From: Accumulibacter sp.
GTDB lineage: Bacteria; Pseudomonadota; Gammaproteobacteria; Burkholderiales; Rhodocyclaceae
Direction of reading: 5' to 3'
Assembly (NCBI RefSeq): GCF_023806565.1
Contig: NZ_JAMTDV010000119.1
Span: 1 to 64,000, forward strand
Length of the DNA: 64,000 nucleotides
The notes beneath the pieces are model-generated. The model was not told the origin of the DNA, ran no database searches, and saw only the letters and a list, made by a program, of their open reading frames with translations. Both the position numbers and the translations under genes were made by a program. Shown here piece after piece: positions 41,265 through 49,418 of the stretch; position 1 is the stretch's first letter, and the number at the start of each line of letters is the position of its first letter.

Positions 41265-43945
41265 CAGACCGCCCTCGCCAGTCCGAAGAGCGACGCGAAG
41301 CCCTGCGTCATCGGGCCGTTGCGCCGCTGATCCGACTGCACCACCTTGGCGACCAGCACTTCGAGGTCGAAGCCGGCGCCGTTCTGCCGCGGCGTCGCAC
41401 TCGCCTGGTAGCCGTCGGCCGCCGCCTGGTTGTTGATCGTCACGCTGATCTGCGGGGAGCCCAGCGCTCGCATCTGCTCGGGAGTGAATACCCCCTCACC
41501 CTTGCGCAGGATCGCTGGCACTTCGTCGGCGGCGATCCCCCCGCCGTGCAGCCGGGGAGCCTCGGCGAAAACGCCGGCAGGCACGGCGCGCAGAAAGGTC
41601 GCCTCGGCGCCGGCGATCCCGCCCGCGTGCAGCCCCGTGCCGGATAGCGGGCCGCCGGCAACGCCGTTGACCATCACCCCGGCGATGGTGCCGCCGCTGG
41701 TGCCCGATCCCCCCCAGAGCCCGCTCAGCCAGCCGCTCAACCCTTGCGTCACCGGCGCCATCGAAGCGCGCAGCTGAATGCGCAGCAGATCGGAGATCAG
41801 GCTGTTGGCGAGGCTCGAAAAGCTGATCTTGCCGGTCGTGGCGAAGCTGGAAAGCGCATCCTCCATCCCTTGAAAGCCCCTGGTGAATGCCTCCTCGACC
41901 TGGTCGGCGACGCTTTTCGCGGAAGCGAGATACTTGTCCAGCGCCCGCCCGGCGCCGGTTTCCCACAGGCTGTTCAGGCGTTGCTGCTCGGCCTGCAGCG
42001 CCACCACTCGTTCCATCTGCTGCTCTTCCTGTTCGGCCACCCGCTGCAACGCCTGCGAGAAGGCGGCGAGCGCATCGACGTCGTCGCCCTGCAGGGTCGC
42101 CGCGAGCTGCGCCAGGCGCTCGCGTTCCTTGCTCGCCGCCTCCTGCACCTTGCGCAGCGCACTCTCCAGCTCGCGCTCGGCGGCGGTCATCTGCTTCTCG
42201 CCGTAGATCGCGTTCTGCCGGTCGTACTGCGCCTGCAGGTTCTCCACCGCCTGCCCCATCGCCGATTGCGCGAGCTTCGACTTGTCGATCCGCTCCTGTT
42301 CGGAACGCAGCACCGAATCCTTGTTCAACACCGTGTCGAGCAGCTTGTTGTATTCCGCCGCGTCGACCTTGCCGCGCTGCAGGAGTACGCCGAGGTTCTC
42401 GATTTCCTTCACCGTCGCCGGCGCCAGGCCGGCCGCGGCGGCGTTCGCATCGCGCCGATAGTTTTCCAGCTGCGTATCCAGCGGGTCGCGGGCGGCGCCC
42501 TTCGACGTCTTGTAGCGCTCGTCGATGCGCCGTACCTGGTCCTGGATTTCCGCAGCCGAAGCGCCCGATTGCGTGCCGAGTTCGCGCGCTCGGATCACTT
42601 CCTGATCGTGGCGCTCCCGCTGGCTTCGGTTCTGTTCGCGCAGCGCGAGGAAAGCCTTGCCGGCCTGGTTCTTCAGATTTTCGAGACGCTGCTTTTCGGT
42701 GGCGGCGATCTCCGCATCGATTCTCGCCTGGCGGGAACCTGCTTCGCCAGGCTCCGGGATTTTCATACGATCCACGATCGACGCCATTCCCGGCATGGTC
42801 TTGGCAAAACCCGCGTCGAGATTCGCCAAGGGGTTCCAGCCGTTCCGACCGACCTCCAGCATTCGGTCCCAGGCGCCCTTGGCGGCGTCGCGGATGCCGT
42901 GCCAGGCGCGCTCCAGGATTCCCAGATTCTCCGCCAGCGCCGGAATGCGGGAGGAAAGCGCATCGAAGTACGTGGTCTGCGCCAGACGCGCCGCGTCGGT
43001 TTCCTGCCCCTGGTCGTGCAGCACCTGAATTTGCTCGAGCACCGACGCGGTCAGAAAGTGGTACTTCTCGTCGAGCTTCTTCACCGCTTCGACCGGTGCG
43101 CCGCCGAGTTCGGCGAACTCCTGCACGGTTTCCGACGCCGCCTTTCCGCCGACACGCTCGAGCTGGATCGCCGCCTGCGCGACCTGTTGCAGCATGTCGC
43201 TCGACACCTTGCCCGTAGCGGCGGCTTGGCTGAGTACTTCCGCGGCCAGCCCCTTGGTCGCGCCGGTGGAGTTCGCGACCTGTCCGGCGAGCGCCTGCAG
43301 CTGGCTGACCGAACTCCCCGCCGCGTTTCCGCTCAGCACCAGCGCCCGGGCGAACTCATGCGCTTCGGCGCTCCCCTGCAGATACGCCACGCCCAGCGCT
43401 GCCGCCGCGGCGGCGGTCATCGTGAAGGGATTGATCAGCGCGGCCAGCGCGCCGCCGGTCAGCTGCATCCGCTCGGCGAGCACCATGAAGCTGCCGGGGA
43501 TGCGCGAGAAATTCCCGGAAACCGCCTCGTGCGCGAGCACCATCAGCTCGCGCCGAGCGCCAACGGTGGCGAACATCGATTTCTCGGCCGCCTTGGCGAC
43601 GTTCTCGAAGCCCTCGGCCCCGGCAACGCCGGCGGTGACCATCAAGGCCTTCGTCTTGGCGATCTGCTCCTGTAGCGATTTGTACGCCGAATCGACGGCG
43701 GCGTCGTAGCGGGAACCGATCTTGCCGCCGGCCGCGGCCTTGTCGAGTGCGCGGAAGTCGGCTTCAAGGGCACGCAATTTGGCGCCGAGCGGGTCGTACT
43801 TGGCAAGCAGCTTCTGCACGCTCTCCGACAGCTCGTCGGTGGCCACCTCGGTGCGGGCGATGGCCCCTTTGACCTGCTCCACGCCGGCCGCCGCCTGCGG
43901 AGCGCCATCGACGCGTATTTTCAGGACAAGTTCGTCGTTTGCCAT
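41264..43945 (-). CDS. Tail tape-measure protein
   Basis: An 893-residue protein, mostly alpha-helical and coiled coil, with a hydrophobic stretch near residues 165-200 (ALAALINPFTMTAAAAAALG) and a Gly-rich C-terminus. The N-terminal part (RVDGAPQAAAGVEQVKGAIA) and the LGGGAPVEAV/VLEQIQVLHDQG region match lambda-type tail-length tape measures. The length predicts a siphovirus-type tail. It lies just after the tail chaperone pair. Confidence 0.88.
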   Translation of the reverse strand: MANDELVLKIRVDGAPQAAAGVEQVKGAIARTEVATDELSESVQKLLAKYDPLGAKLRALEADFRALDKAAAGGKIGSRYDAAVDSAYKSLQEQIAKTKALMVTAGVAGAEGFENVAKAAEKSMFATVGARRELMVLAHEAVSGNFSRIPGSFMVLAERMQLTGGALAALINPFTMTAAAAAALGVAYLQGSAEAHEFARALVLSGNAAGSSVSQLQALAGQVANSTGATKGLAAEVLSQAAATGKVSSDMLQQVAQAAIQLERVGGKAASETVQEFAELGGAPVEAVKKLDEKYHFLTASVLEQIQVLHDQGQETDAARLAQTTYFDALSSRIPALAENLGILERAWHGIRDAAKGAWDRMLEVGRNGWNPLANLDAGFAKTMPGMASIVDRMKIPEPGEAGSRQARIDAEIAATEKQRLENLKNQAGKAFLALREQNRSQRERHDQEVIRARELGTQSGASAAEIQDQVRRIDERYKTSKGAARDPLDTQLENYRRDANAAAAGLAPATVKEIENLGVLLQRGKVDAAEYNKLLDTVLNKDSVLRSEQERIDKSKLAQSAMGQAVENLQAQYDRQNAIYGEKQMTAAERELESALRKVQEAASKERERLAQLAATLQGDDVDALAAFSQALQRVAEQEEQQMERVVALQAEQQRLNSLWETGAGRALDKYLASAKSVADQVEEAFTRGFQGMEDALSSFATTGKISFSSLANSLISDLLRIQLRASMAPVTQGLSGWLSGLWGGSGTSGGTIAGVMVNGVAGGPLSGTGLHAGGIAGAEATFLRAVPAGVFAEAPRLHGGGIAADEVPAILRKGEGVFTPEQMRALGSPQISVTINNQAAADGYQASATPRQNGAGFDLEVLVAKVVQSDQRRNGPMTQGFASLFGLARAV

Positions 43946-43969
43946 GGTCTATGCTCGTGTCTCACTCGC

Positions 43970-44643
43970 TTATCTTTGGGATAGTTCCCGCAGCGTTTCC
44001 GCTTCCAGCACCCGCAGCGCCGCGAACAAGTCTCGCCGCCGGCGCTTCTTGATCTGCAGCAGATCGAGCACCGCCGGCAGCGCTTCGTAGCGCAGCCCGA
44101 TCACCCCGCCCATGCCGCCAACCGCCCACTGCGTCTGCAGCGCGAGGAAGACCTCCAGCGGCAGCACGTTCTCTTTCCACACGCCGAAGGCCGGCACTTG
44201 CCGACCTTCCTGGACCGATGCCACCGTGGCCGCGTCGGCGCCGAAGGCTGCGAGCGCTGCGGCCGTCTCGTCGCAGCCGCGGCCGCCCGCACCTAGCCAG
44301 TGGCGGACGGCCGCCCGGAGTTTTTTTCCACAACGCCGGCGAGCTCGTCGAAATAGGCCTCGAACAGCGCCGTCGCCGCCGTGGCGTAGTGGTCGAGCAG
44401 GCGCTGCAGGTTCTCCGGGCTGAACGGCGCGTCGATCTCGCGCCAGTTCGTGACGATGTCCGACAGCGCTTCGTGGTTGGTCCGGCCGGGCAGGGAATCG
44501 ACCCAGGCCTTGCGGGCAGACGCGTCGGGGTAGCGGTATTCCACCTCGATGCGGCCTTTTCCTTGGCCGGGCACGTGGATCTCGACGGGAGCCCAGAAGG
44601 TAGGGTTCGGTTCGAGCCGGAAGAGGGGCTTTTTTTCGGACAT
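43970..44643 (-). CDS. Tail assembly chaperone GT-like fusion made by -1 frameshift
   Basis: Reading the upstream chaperone frame to codon 108 (Asn) and slipping back one base at AAAAAAC continues without a stop for a further 116 codons to 43970. This gives a 224-residue fusion. The second part includes ASVQEGRQVPAFGVWKENVL and LFAALRVLEAETLRELSQR. It has a GTG at 44224 but no good ribosome site of its own. This is the lambda G/GT arrangement, where the fusion loads tail-tube subunits on the tape measure. Confidence 0.8.
44293..44643 (-). CDS. Tail assembly chaperone (lambda G-like)
   Basis: A 116-residue acidic protein (MSEKKPLFRLEPNPTFWAPV) lying between the tail-tube and tape-measure genes, the place of lambda G. 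It ends shortly after the slippery heptamer, so most ribosomes would make this short form. It starts one base after the tail-tube stop. Confidence 0.8.
   Translation of the reverse strand: MSEKKPLFRLEPNPTFWAPVEIHVPGQGKGRIEVEYRYPDASARKAWVDSLPGRTNHEALSDIVTNWREIDAPFSPENLQRLLDHYATAATALFEAYFDELAGVVEKNSGRPSATG
44320..44326 (-). promoter_or_regulatory. Slippery heptamer A AAA AAC for -1 frameshifting
   Basis: In the zero frame the codons are GAA AAA AAC, giving the heptamer A_AAA_AAC. Both tRNAs can re-pair after a one-base slip. The -1 frame then continues into the second chaperone part. The GC-rich sequence just downstream could form the stimulating structure, which I have not folded. Confidence 0.8.
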
Positions 44644-44644
44644 C

Positions 44645-45610
44645 TCAGTGCACCACGATCTTGATTTCGTCGTTGCCCGACGAAGGCACGGCGCGCAGGT
44701 CGTAGCCGCAGAGCAGGCGGCCGTTGACCTCCACCTTGCTGGGGTTGATCAGCTGCAGCGCAGGGAGGAACAACATCGCCTTGTAGCCGGCCGCGGTGCC
44801 GTGCATCAGGCCGCCGGCCTGCAGCGTGTTGGCCTTGACGTTGGTCATGAAGGTCGCTTCCTGCGCCGCCGTCAGATCGAGACTCACCTTGCCGGTGACT
44901 TCGCGCTTGCTGATGTCGATCGATTCTCCGCCGAGCAGGGCCGTATACGCCACGTCGTTGCCGAGTTCGATCTCCAGCCCCTGGCTCGGATAGCCGGTAC
45001 CGCCGGTAAGCGTCGGCGTCGCCGCGGTGTAGGTGCAGCCCAGGGTGAAATCGCCGGTGTTGGGATCGCTGATCACCGCCGGCGTCTTGAATCCGCTCAG
45101 GGTCAGCGTCGATGGCGCCGTCGCCGTGACGCCGCCATCGAGGCCGAGGAACCTGAACGAGAGCAGCGGCCGATCCCTGGCGCTCATCTTGATCGAGACT
45201 TTGCCGCGGCAGCCGCGCGCGACATGGCGGGCGCCGTCCGAGAAGTAGTAGATCGAGACCGAATCGGCCACCGGCGTCACCAGGTTGTACTCGGTGCGCA
45301 CCGAGGCGGTCACCGTTTCGGCAAAACCGCAGGCGCGCAGCAGCGGCCCGTACGCCGGCGCCGTGCCGGCGGCTCCGGAACCCGCCAATTCCACGTCGAA
45401 CGAAAGCTCGATGTGGACGACGCCGACAAGCTGCTCGCTGCCGCCCATGTAGGGCCGGATCAGATCGCGCGAGACGTTGTCGGCGGCCAGCGGGTTGATC
45501 GTCGCGTTCGAGACCAGGATCGCGTTGGCGCCTTCGGTCGGAACCGCGTCGGTGCCGTAGGTGGATTCGATCTTGGCGAGGATCGCGGTATTGCGGATGT
45601 AACGCGGCAT
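44645..45610 (-). CDS. Tail tube (major tail) protein
   Basis: A 321-residue beta-rich protein beginning MPRYIRNTAILAKIESTYGTD. The pattern of an N-terminal tube domain and a C-terminal Ig-like region, plus its position just before the tail chaperones, identify the tube protein. It starts soon after a repeat-containing small frame. Confidence 0.82.
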   Translation of the reverse strand: MPRYIRNTAILAKIESTYGTDAVPTEGANAILVSNATINPLAADNVSRDLIRPYMGGSEQLVGVVHIELSFDVELAGSGAAGTAPAYGPLLRACGFAETVTASVRTEYNLVTPVADSVSIYYFSDGARHVARGCRGKVSIKMSARDRPLLSFRFLGLDGGVTATAPSTLTLSGFKTPAVISDPNTGDFTLGCTYTAATPTLTGGTGYPSQGLEIELGNDVAYTALLGGESIDISKREVTGKVSLDLTAAQEATFMTNVKANTLQAGGLMHGTAAGYKAMLFLPALQLINPSKVEVNGRLLCGYDLRAVPSSGNDEIKIVVH

Positions 45611-45613
45611 GCT

Positions 45614-45838
45614 TTACTCCTTCACGTTGGCGGCAGGCGGAACGGGCGCTTCCGCCCTCTCTCCCGGCCTCTCTCCCGGGGGGAGAGAGGAGAGAAGCGT
45701 CTCCCCTTCCCCATCCCTTCCCTCTCCCCCCGGGAGAGGGATCGAGGGTGAGGGCGCCACTGCGGAATCGACGGCGAGGGATGCGGGCGCCGGCTTGTTG
45801 GTCGAGGGTTCGCCGGGGAGGCGCGGGGGAGTGGGCAT
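45614..45838 (-). CDS. Small frame between tail terminator and tube genes, altered by a repeat
   Basis: A 74-residue Pro/Gly-rich frame (MPTPPRLPGEPSTNKPAPAS at the start, PPAANVKE at the end). Over 30 residues come from a palindromic repeat copy at 45654-45754. Mu-like phages have a short gene (gp38) here; this may be a remnant or a repeat-extended version of it. It starts next to the stop of the gp37-like gene. Confidence 0.5.
   Translation of the reverse strand: MPTPPRLPGEPSTNKPAPASLAVDSAVAPSPSIPLPGGEGRDGEGETLLSSLPPGERPGERAEAPVPPAANVKE
45654..45754. repeat. GC-rich palindromic repeat, copy A
   Basis: It begins GCCCTCTCTCCCGGCCTCTC, contains two inverted arms (CTCTCCCGGGGGGAGAG and CCCTCTCCCCCCGGGAGAGGG) and ends ATCGAGGGTGAGGG. 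The same outer parts occur at 57040-57124 with a different middle. It looks like a dispersed chromosomal intergenic repeat of proteobacteria. Confidence 0.85.
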
Positions 45839-46260
45839 CAGGGACTCCTCAGATAGGTCGTGACACGAAATTCATCCATCCACCAGAGCAGCGCGTTTTC
45901 GAAGCGCAGCAGGTGGCCGCCGGCAAAGCGTACCGGCTCGCCGATGGCGGGATCGGGCGGCCAGCCGATCAGCGCGGCGCGGACCAGCGCGCGCAGCGGT
46001 TCCAGATCTCCCATCGCCGCGGAGCCGCCGGCATCGCGCTTGTTCGACACCGCCAGGACGACCGAAAAGGTGACGTTCACCCTCTGCTCGAAAGCGCCGA
46101 GCAATCGGTTGTCCTCGGCGGATTCGGCCATCGGCAGCAGGTAGCAGGAAGGCGACGCGGCGACGCTGGCGCCCAGCGCTTCGAGGTCGACGGCGCTGCC
46201 GACCGTCTTGAATCCGGTCAGCTGGCTTTTCAGGCGCGCGAGGATCGGAGCGAGATCCAT
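45838..46260 (-). CDS. Mu gp37-like tail terminator (DUF1834)
   Basis: A 140-residue protein (MDLAPILARLKSQLTGFKTV) with LLRFENALLWWMDEFRVTTYLR at the end, resembling DUF1834. It follows the gp36-like gene with a one-base overlap as in Mu-type head-tail modules. Likely completes the tail or connects it to the head. Confidence 0.78.
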   Translation of the reverse strand: MDLAPILARLKSQLTGFKTVGSAVDLEALGASVAASPSCYLLPMAESAEDNRLLGAFEQRVNVTFSVVLAVSNKRDAGGSAAMGDLEPLRALVRAALIGWPPDPAIGEPVRFAGGHLLRFENALLWWMDEFRVTTYLRSP

Positions 46261-46679
46261 CAGTAGAGCCCCAGCAGATCGTCGTTGAAGGTCTTTTCAG
46301 GCGAGGACGATTTCACGGCCATCGCCGTCGCGGCGGGGGTCAGCGGCGAAGCGCCATCGATGACGACATTGCCCAGCGAAATCTGCTTGAGGTAGGCCAC
46401 TGCGTCCTGGTAGCGCGCGCGCACCGCGTCGGTGACGCGATCGTCGAACAGGCGATAGCGCGCAATGTCGGCCGCGACGCGCACCAGCGCCGTCGGTGCG
46501 CTGGCCAGCGGCAGGCTGTAGCGCGCGGCGAGGTAGCTGTCGATCTCCGCGTCCGCGTCCGCCAGCGCCCGGCCGAGCACCGTCGCGTCGATCACCGTGC
46601 CGTTGATGCGGTCGGTGAGCTGTGCGATCTCGGTGGATCCGAAGCGATCCACCAGGTCTGCCTGCAGGGCGTAGGTCAT
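46260..46679 (-). CDS. Mu gp36-like protein (DUF1320), head-tail adaptor
   Basis: A 139-residue protein starting MTYALQADLVDRFGSTEIAQ, a clear DUF1320 sequence, with ADAEIDSYLAARYSLPL. The start at 46679 overlaps the upstream stop as ATGA. This family is placed at the head-tail connector of Mu-like phages. Confidence 0.86.
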   Translation of the reverse strand: MTYALQADLVDRFGSTEIAQLTDRINGTVIDATVLGRALADADAEIDSYLAARYSLPLASAPTALVRVAADIARYRLFDDRVTDAVRARYQDAVAYLKQISLGNVVIDGASPLTPAATAMAVKSSSPEKTFNDDLLGLY

Positions 46680-47095
46680 CGCAGCGGCGGCCAGATCACG
46701 ACTTGCGGCAGCTGCCGCAGGCCGAGCACCGCCTCGACCGCCAGCGGGCCGCACGCGGTCTGCAGCGCCTCGGATTGCGTCGCGCGGTGTACATCGCGGG
46801 CACGCTGAAACGCCGAGACAATCCCCACCGGCGCGGCCACGGGCGTCCGCGCCTGTTCGAGCAGCGCCGCATAGCACTGCACCGCCGTCGCATCCTGGTG
46901 CGCTTCCGCGTCCGCCCGGGCGGCCGTCAGATCGGCGACGGCGAACTGCCGCAGTTCCTGCGCGTCGGAGTCGCGAGAGAACAGCGCCAACATCAACAAC
47001 AGCGAGAAAATCAGCAGCATGCTGCCCCCCAAGACAAAGCAGAAGGCACTCAGGAGGCGCAGGATCACGGACACGGTCTGCCTGGACAAGCTCAT
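46676..47095 (-). CDS. Small phage membrane protein, unknown
   Basis: A 139-residue protein with two hydrophobic stretches near the N-terminus (LRLLSAFCFVLGGSMLLIFS and LLLMLALF) followed by a helical, Ala-rich region. The ATG at 47095 overlaps the upstream TGA. Not recognised; it lies between head and connector genes. Confidence 0.65.
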   Translation of the reverse strand: MSLSRQTVSVILRLLSAFCFVLGGSMLLIFSLLLMLALFSRDSDAQELRQFAVADLTAARADAEAHQDATAVQCYAALLEQARTPVAAPVGIVSAFQRARDVHRATQSEALQTACGPLAVEAVLGLRQLPQVVIWPPLR

Positions 47096-47268
47096 GCGCT
47101 CTTGCTGCTCTTGCCGGCCTCGGCCGGGACGACTGCTGCGACCGGCCCTTCGATCGCCGCCAGCGCCAGCAGCGGGGCCGCCTGCGCGTCTTCGAGGTCG
47201 ATCGTGTAGCCCGGCTCGAAGCGCTTCCCGTCGTGTTCGACCGGGGTGAGGATGCGGTAGGTGTTCAT
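47092..47268 (-). CDS. Small phage protein of the head module, unknown
   Basis: A 58-residue frame, MNTYRILTPVEHDGKRFEPG at the start and KSSKSA at the end. Sequences of the form xLxPVEHxGKxYxPG are common for small proteins following the Mu-like capsid gene. It overlaps the next gene as ATGA and lies 110 bases after the capsid stop. Confidence 0.7.
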   Translation of the reverse strand: MNTYRILTPVEHDGKRFEPGYTIDLEDAQAAPLLALAAIEGPVAAVVPAEAGKSSKSA

Positions 47269-47378
47269 CGTGGCTCCTGGTATGTCCGTAGCCCCAGGCC
47301 GCCAACGCGACCTGGGGAAGCGTGTAACGAGGGGCTTTGACCCAGGACACCCTGGAAGCCCCTCCCGTCATGTATTCC

Positions 47379-48464
47379 TTACGCGATCGCCGCGGCGAAG
47401 AGATAGCCCGCGTCGTTCGCCGCGATCACTTCCTTGACCGACTCGCCGACGCGGACGATTTGTCCGCCGCGCAGTCCCTTGCGCTGGTCTGGGATGGTGC
47501 CGGCGACCCTTTGGCCAAACTGTGCCGTGAAACCATACGTCGGCTGATCGGCGTTCGCCTGATCCTCGGAAACGAACAAGAGAGCCGCGTATTTGCCCCA
47601 GACCCGTGCATAGGTGGGCGTCTGCCCCTTCTTGGCGGTGTTCTGGAAACCGGTTCCGACGAGGACGTTCTTGACCTCCAGCAGATCGGCGAGATCCTGC
47701 CGGGTGATCGCGCCGCCGGTCTGCGCACTCGCGTTGGCCGCCTGGATCAGCCGCGGATGCTGGCGGACCTTGGTCCATACCTGCTGCCCGAGCACGACGG
47801 TGTTCGGCCGAATCAGCGGGACATCGAGCGCGACGAGCATCGCGTCGAGCGGGTTCGAGTTGGTGAAATCGCTCCACTGCGAGGTGCCGGATAGCGTCGC
47901 CTGGTTGCCGGCGGAGAAGTTGCTGGTGTTGAACACCAGGTTGGCCACCCGGATTTCGCGGTCGAGCAGCACCAGGCCGGTCAGCAGCGAAACCGTCTTC
48001 GCCTGCGGCGAGACCAAGCTGGCCGGATGCGGCATCGCGTTGAACGCCTCGATTTCATCGTTCGGCACCAGGTCATCAAGGCCCCAGTCAACACACTCGT
48101 CGTAGACCAGCGTGCCGCCGAAATCGACCATCGTCGGGTCACTCTTGCGGCCCACCCGGGTGGCGGGGACGGTGTAACCGTCGGCCTGCGTGTACTTCGT
48201 GTAGGCGAACTTCTTGGGACCGATCACGCGCGGCAGCACCTGGTCCGCGATCATGTCCACATCGCGGTTGCGCCAGCCGATGGCGATGGCCGAAAGCTCG
48301 GGGTTGACCGGGAAGGCGGTGGTCGTGCCGGCCAGACCCAGGTAGCCGATCTGATCCCAGGGCAGGTGCAGGACGCCGCACAGGTTGGCGATCAGCAGCG
48401 CGCAGGTGGTCAGCATCAGCAACGCCGGGACGATCAGGCGGCGATCGAAGGAGTGGTTTCGCAT
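47379..48464 (-). CDS. Major capsid protein
   Basis: A 361-residue protein. From about residue 53 (NPELSAIAIGWRN, ADQVLPRVIGPKKFAYTKY, VGRKSDP, SGTSQWSDF, VWGKYAALLF) it matches the capsid proteins of transposable siphophages. The first 50 residues are unusual: a hydrophobic helix (LIVPALLMLTTCALLIANLC) precedes the capsid fold. GGAGA six bases before the ATG supports this start. It is followed by the small unknown gene. Confidence 0.83.
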   Translation of the reverse strand: MRNHSFDRRLIVPALLMLTTCALLIANLCGVLHLPWDQIGYLGLAGTTTAFPVNPELSAIAIGWRNRDVDMIADQVLPRVIGPKKFAYTKYTQADGYTVPATRVGRKSDPTMVDFGGTLVYDECVDWGLDDLVPNDEIEAFNAMPHPASLVSPQAKTVSLLTGLVLLDREIRVANLVFNTSNFSAGNQATLSGTSQWSDFTNSNPLDAMLVALDVPLIRPNTVVLGQQVWTKVRQHPRLIQAANASAQTGGAITRQDLADLLEVKNVLVGTGFQNTAKKGQTPTYARVWGKYAALLFVSEDQANADQPTYGFTAQFGQRVAGTIPDQRKGLRGGQIVRVGESVKEVIAANDAGYLFAAAIA

Positions 48465-48518
48465 GGAGTTCTCCGGAGAAAGGGAAAGAAAAGCGGAAGG
48501 CGGAAGGGGGGAAAAGGC

Positions 48519-48893
48519 TTAGCCCTGGAACGAGCCCGGACAGACGAGCACGCGGACCACGTCGCCGGCGGCGCTTGCGGCTTCGAGCGCCAGACCGATG
48601 ATGCGGTTATTGACGCCGGCGGCGGGTGCGGCGGTGATGCCGCGTCCCGATGCGTCGCTGCCGATGTATGCGCCGAGCGCAAAGGCAGCGCCGGCCTCGA
48701 CGAAGGCGACCCCGTCGAGCACCACGTCCTGCCGTTCGCCAGAGGCGGCGCCGACTTCGTTGGAAACACCGATGAAAAGGTCGGTCGTCGCCGCCGACTG
48801 GATGACCGTTTCGGCGGCCGACAGCTTGACCAGGCGGAACGGCGAGATCGCCGCGCCGGCGGTGAAGCTCTTGAGTAGGGTGGGATTGCTCAT
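48519..48893 (-). CDS. Head decoration / capsid cement protein (DUF2190-like)
   Basis: A 124-residue beta protein (ISPFRLVKLSAAETVIQSAA, AYIGSDASGRGITAAP) resembling DUF2190 cement proteins, located between protease/scaffold and capsid as in other phages. It would stabilise the expanded head. Confidence 0.8.
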   Translation of the reverse strand: MSNPTLLKSFTAGAAISPFRLVKLSAAETVIQSAATTDLFIGVSNEVGAASGERQDVVLDGVAFVEAGAAFALGAYIGSDASGRGITAAPAAGVNNRIIGLALEAASAAGDVVRVLVCPGSFQG

Positions 48894-48950
48894 CGGGTCC
48901 TCGGCTCAAAGGTTAAAAAACGGGGAAAAGGGAAGTGGGAAAGCGGCGGT

Positions 48951-49418
48951 TTAACGGGATGCTTTGGCCAGGGTGGCCACCGCCTGCTCGATCGAAATCG
49001 AGCGCCCGGCCGCCATCTCGGAATCCTGAAAGGCCTGCGCCGCCTTCGCCAGTGCCACCGGGTCGTTGCGATCGACCGCCGGCCCGCGCTGCTCGCGGGT
49101 GGCGATATCCTCAAACGAAACCTGCACCGGCAGCGACTCCAGTAGCGACTGCACGCCCGCCAGCAGTGGCTTGCTCTCCTCGCCCTCGGCAAACGACGCG
49201 GGCAGATCGTGGTCGGCGAGATGGTCGAGCAGCGCCACCGCCACGGGACGCTGCGCCGGCAGCAAGCGGCCGGCGCCAATCAGCGTGTCGGCAAACGCCT
49301 CGTGCCTGGCGGTGGTGGCCGCGCGCCGCGCAGCGAGCGCCGCATCGGCAGATTCCTTCACCTGCTGGCGAAGCTTTGCGTTCTCCGCCTGCAGGGCGGC
49401 CATTTCTTGGGGAGTCAT
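48951..49418 (-). CDS. Internal-start scaffold protein (Mu Z-like)
   Basis: An in-frame ATG at Met215 of the protease is preceded by CAGGAG with a six- to seven-base gap, a strong ribosome site inside the gene. It would give a 155-residue coiled-coil protein (MTPQEMAALQAENAKLRQQV). Mu makes its scaffold Z in the same way from the 3' half of gene I. Confidence 0.7.
   Translation of the reverse strand: MTPQEMAALQAENAKLRQQVKESADAALAARRAATTARHEAFADTLIGAGRLLPAQRPVAVALLDHLADHDLPASFAEGEESKPLLAGVQSLLESLPVQVSFEDIATREQRGPAVDRNDPVALAKAAQAFQDSEMAAGRSISIEQAVATLAKASR

Noticed and set aside
41744-43675. Long plus-strand frames opposite the tape measure
   Set aside because: They mirror the helical tape-measure gene and have no start signals.
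43962-44333. A 123-codon minus-strand frame overlapping the chaperone frameshift
   Set aside because: It is in the third frame, Arg/Gly-rich, and is not the one entered by a -1 slip.
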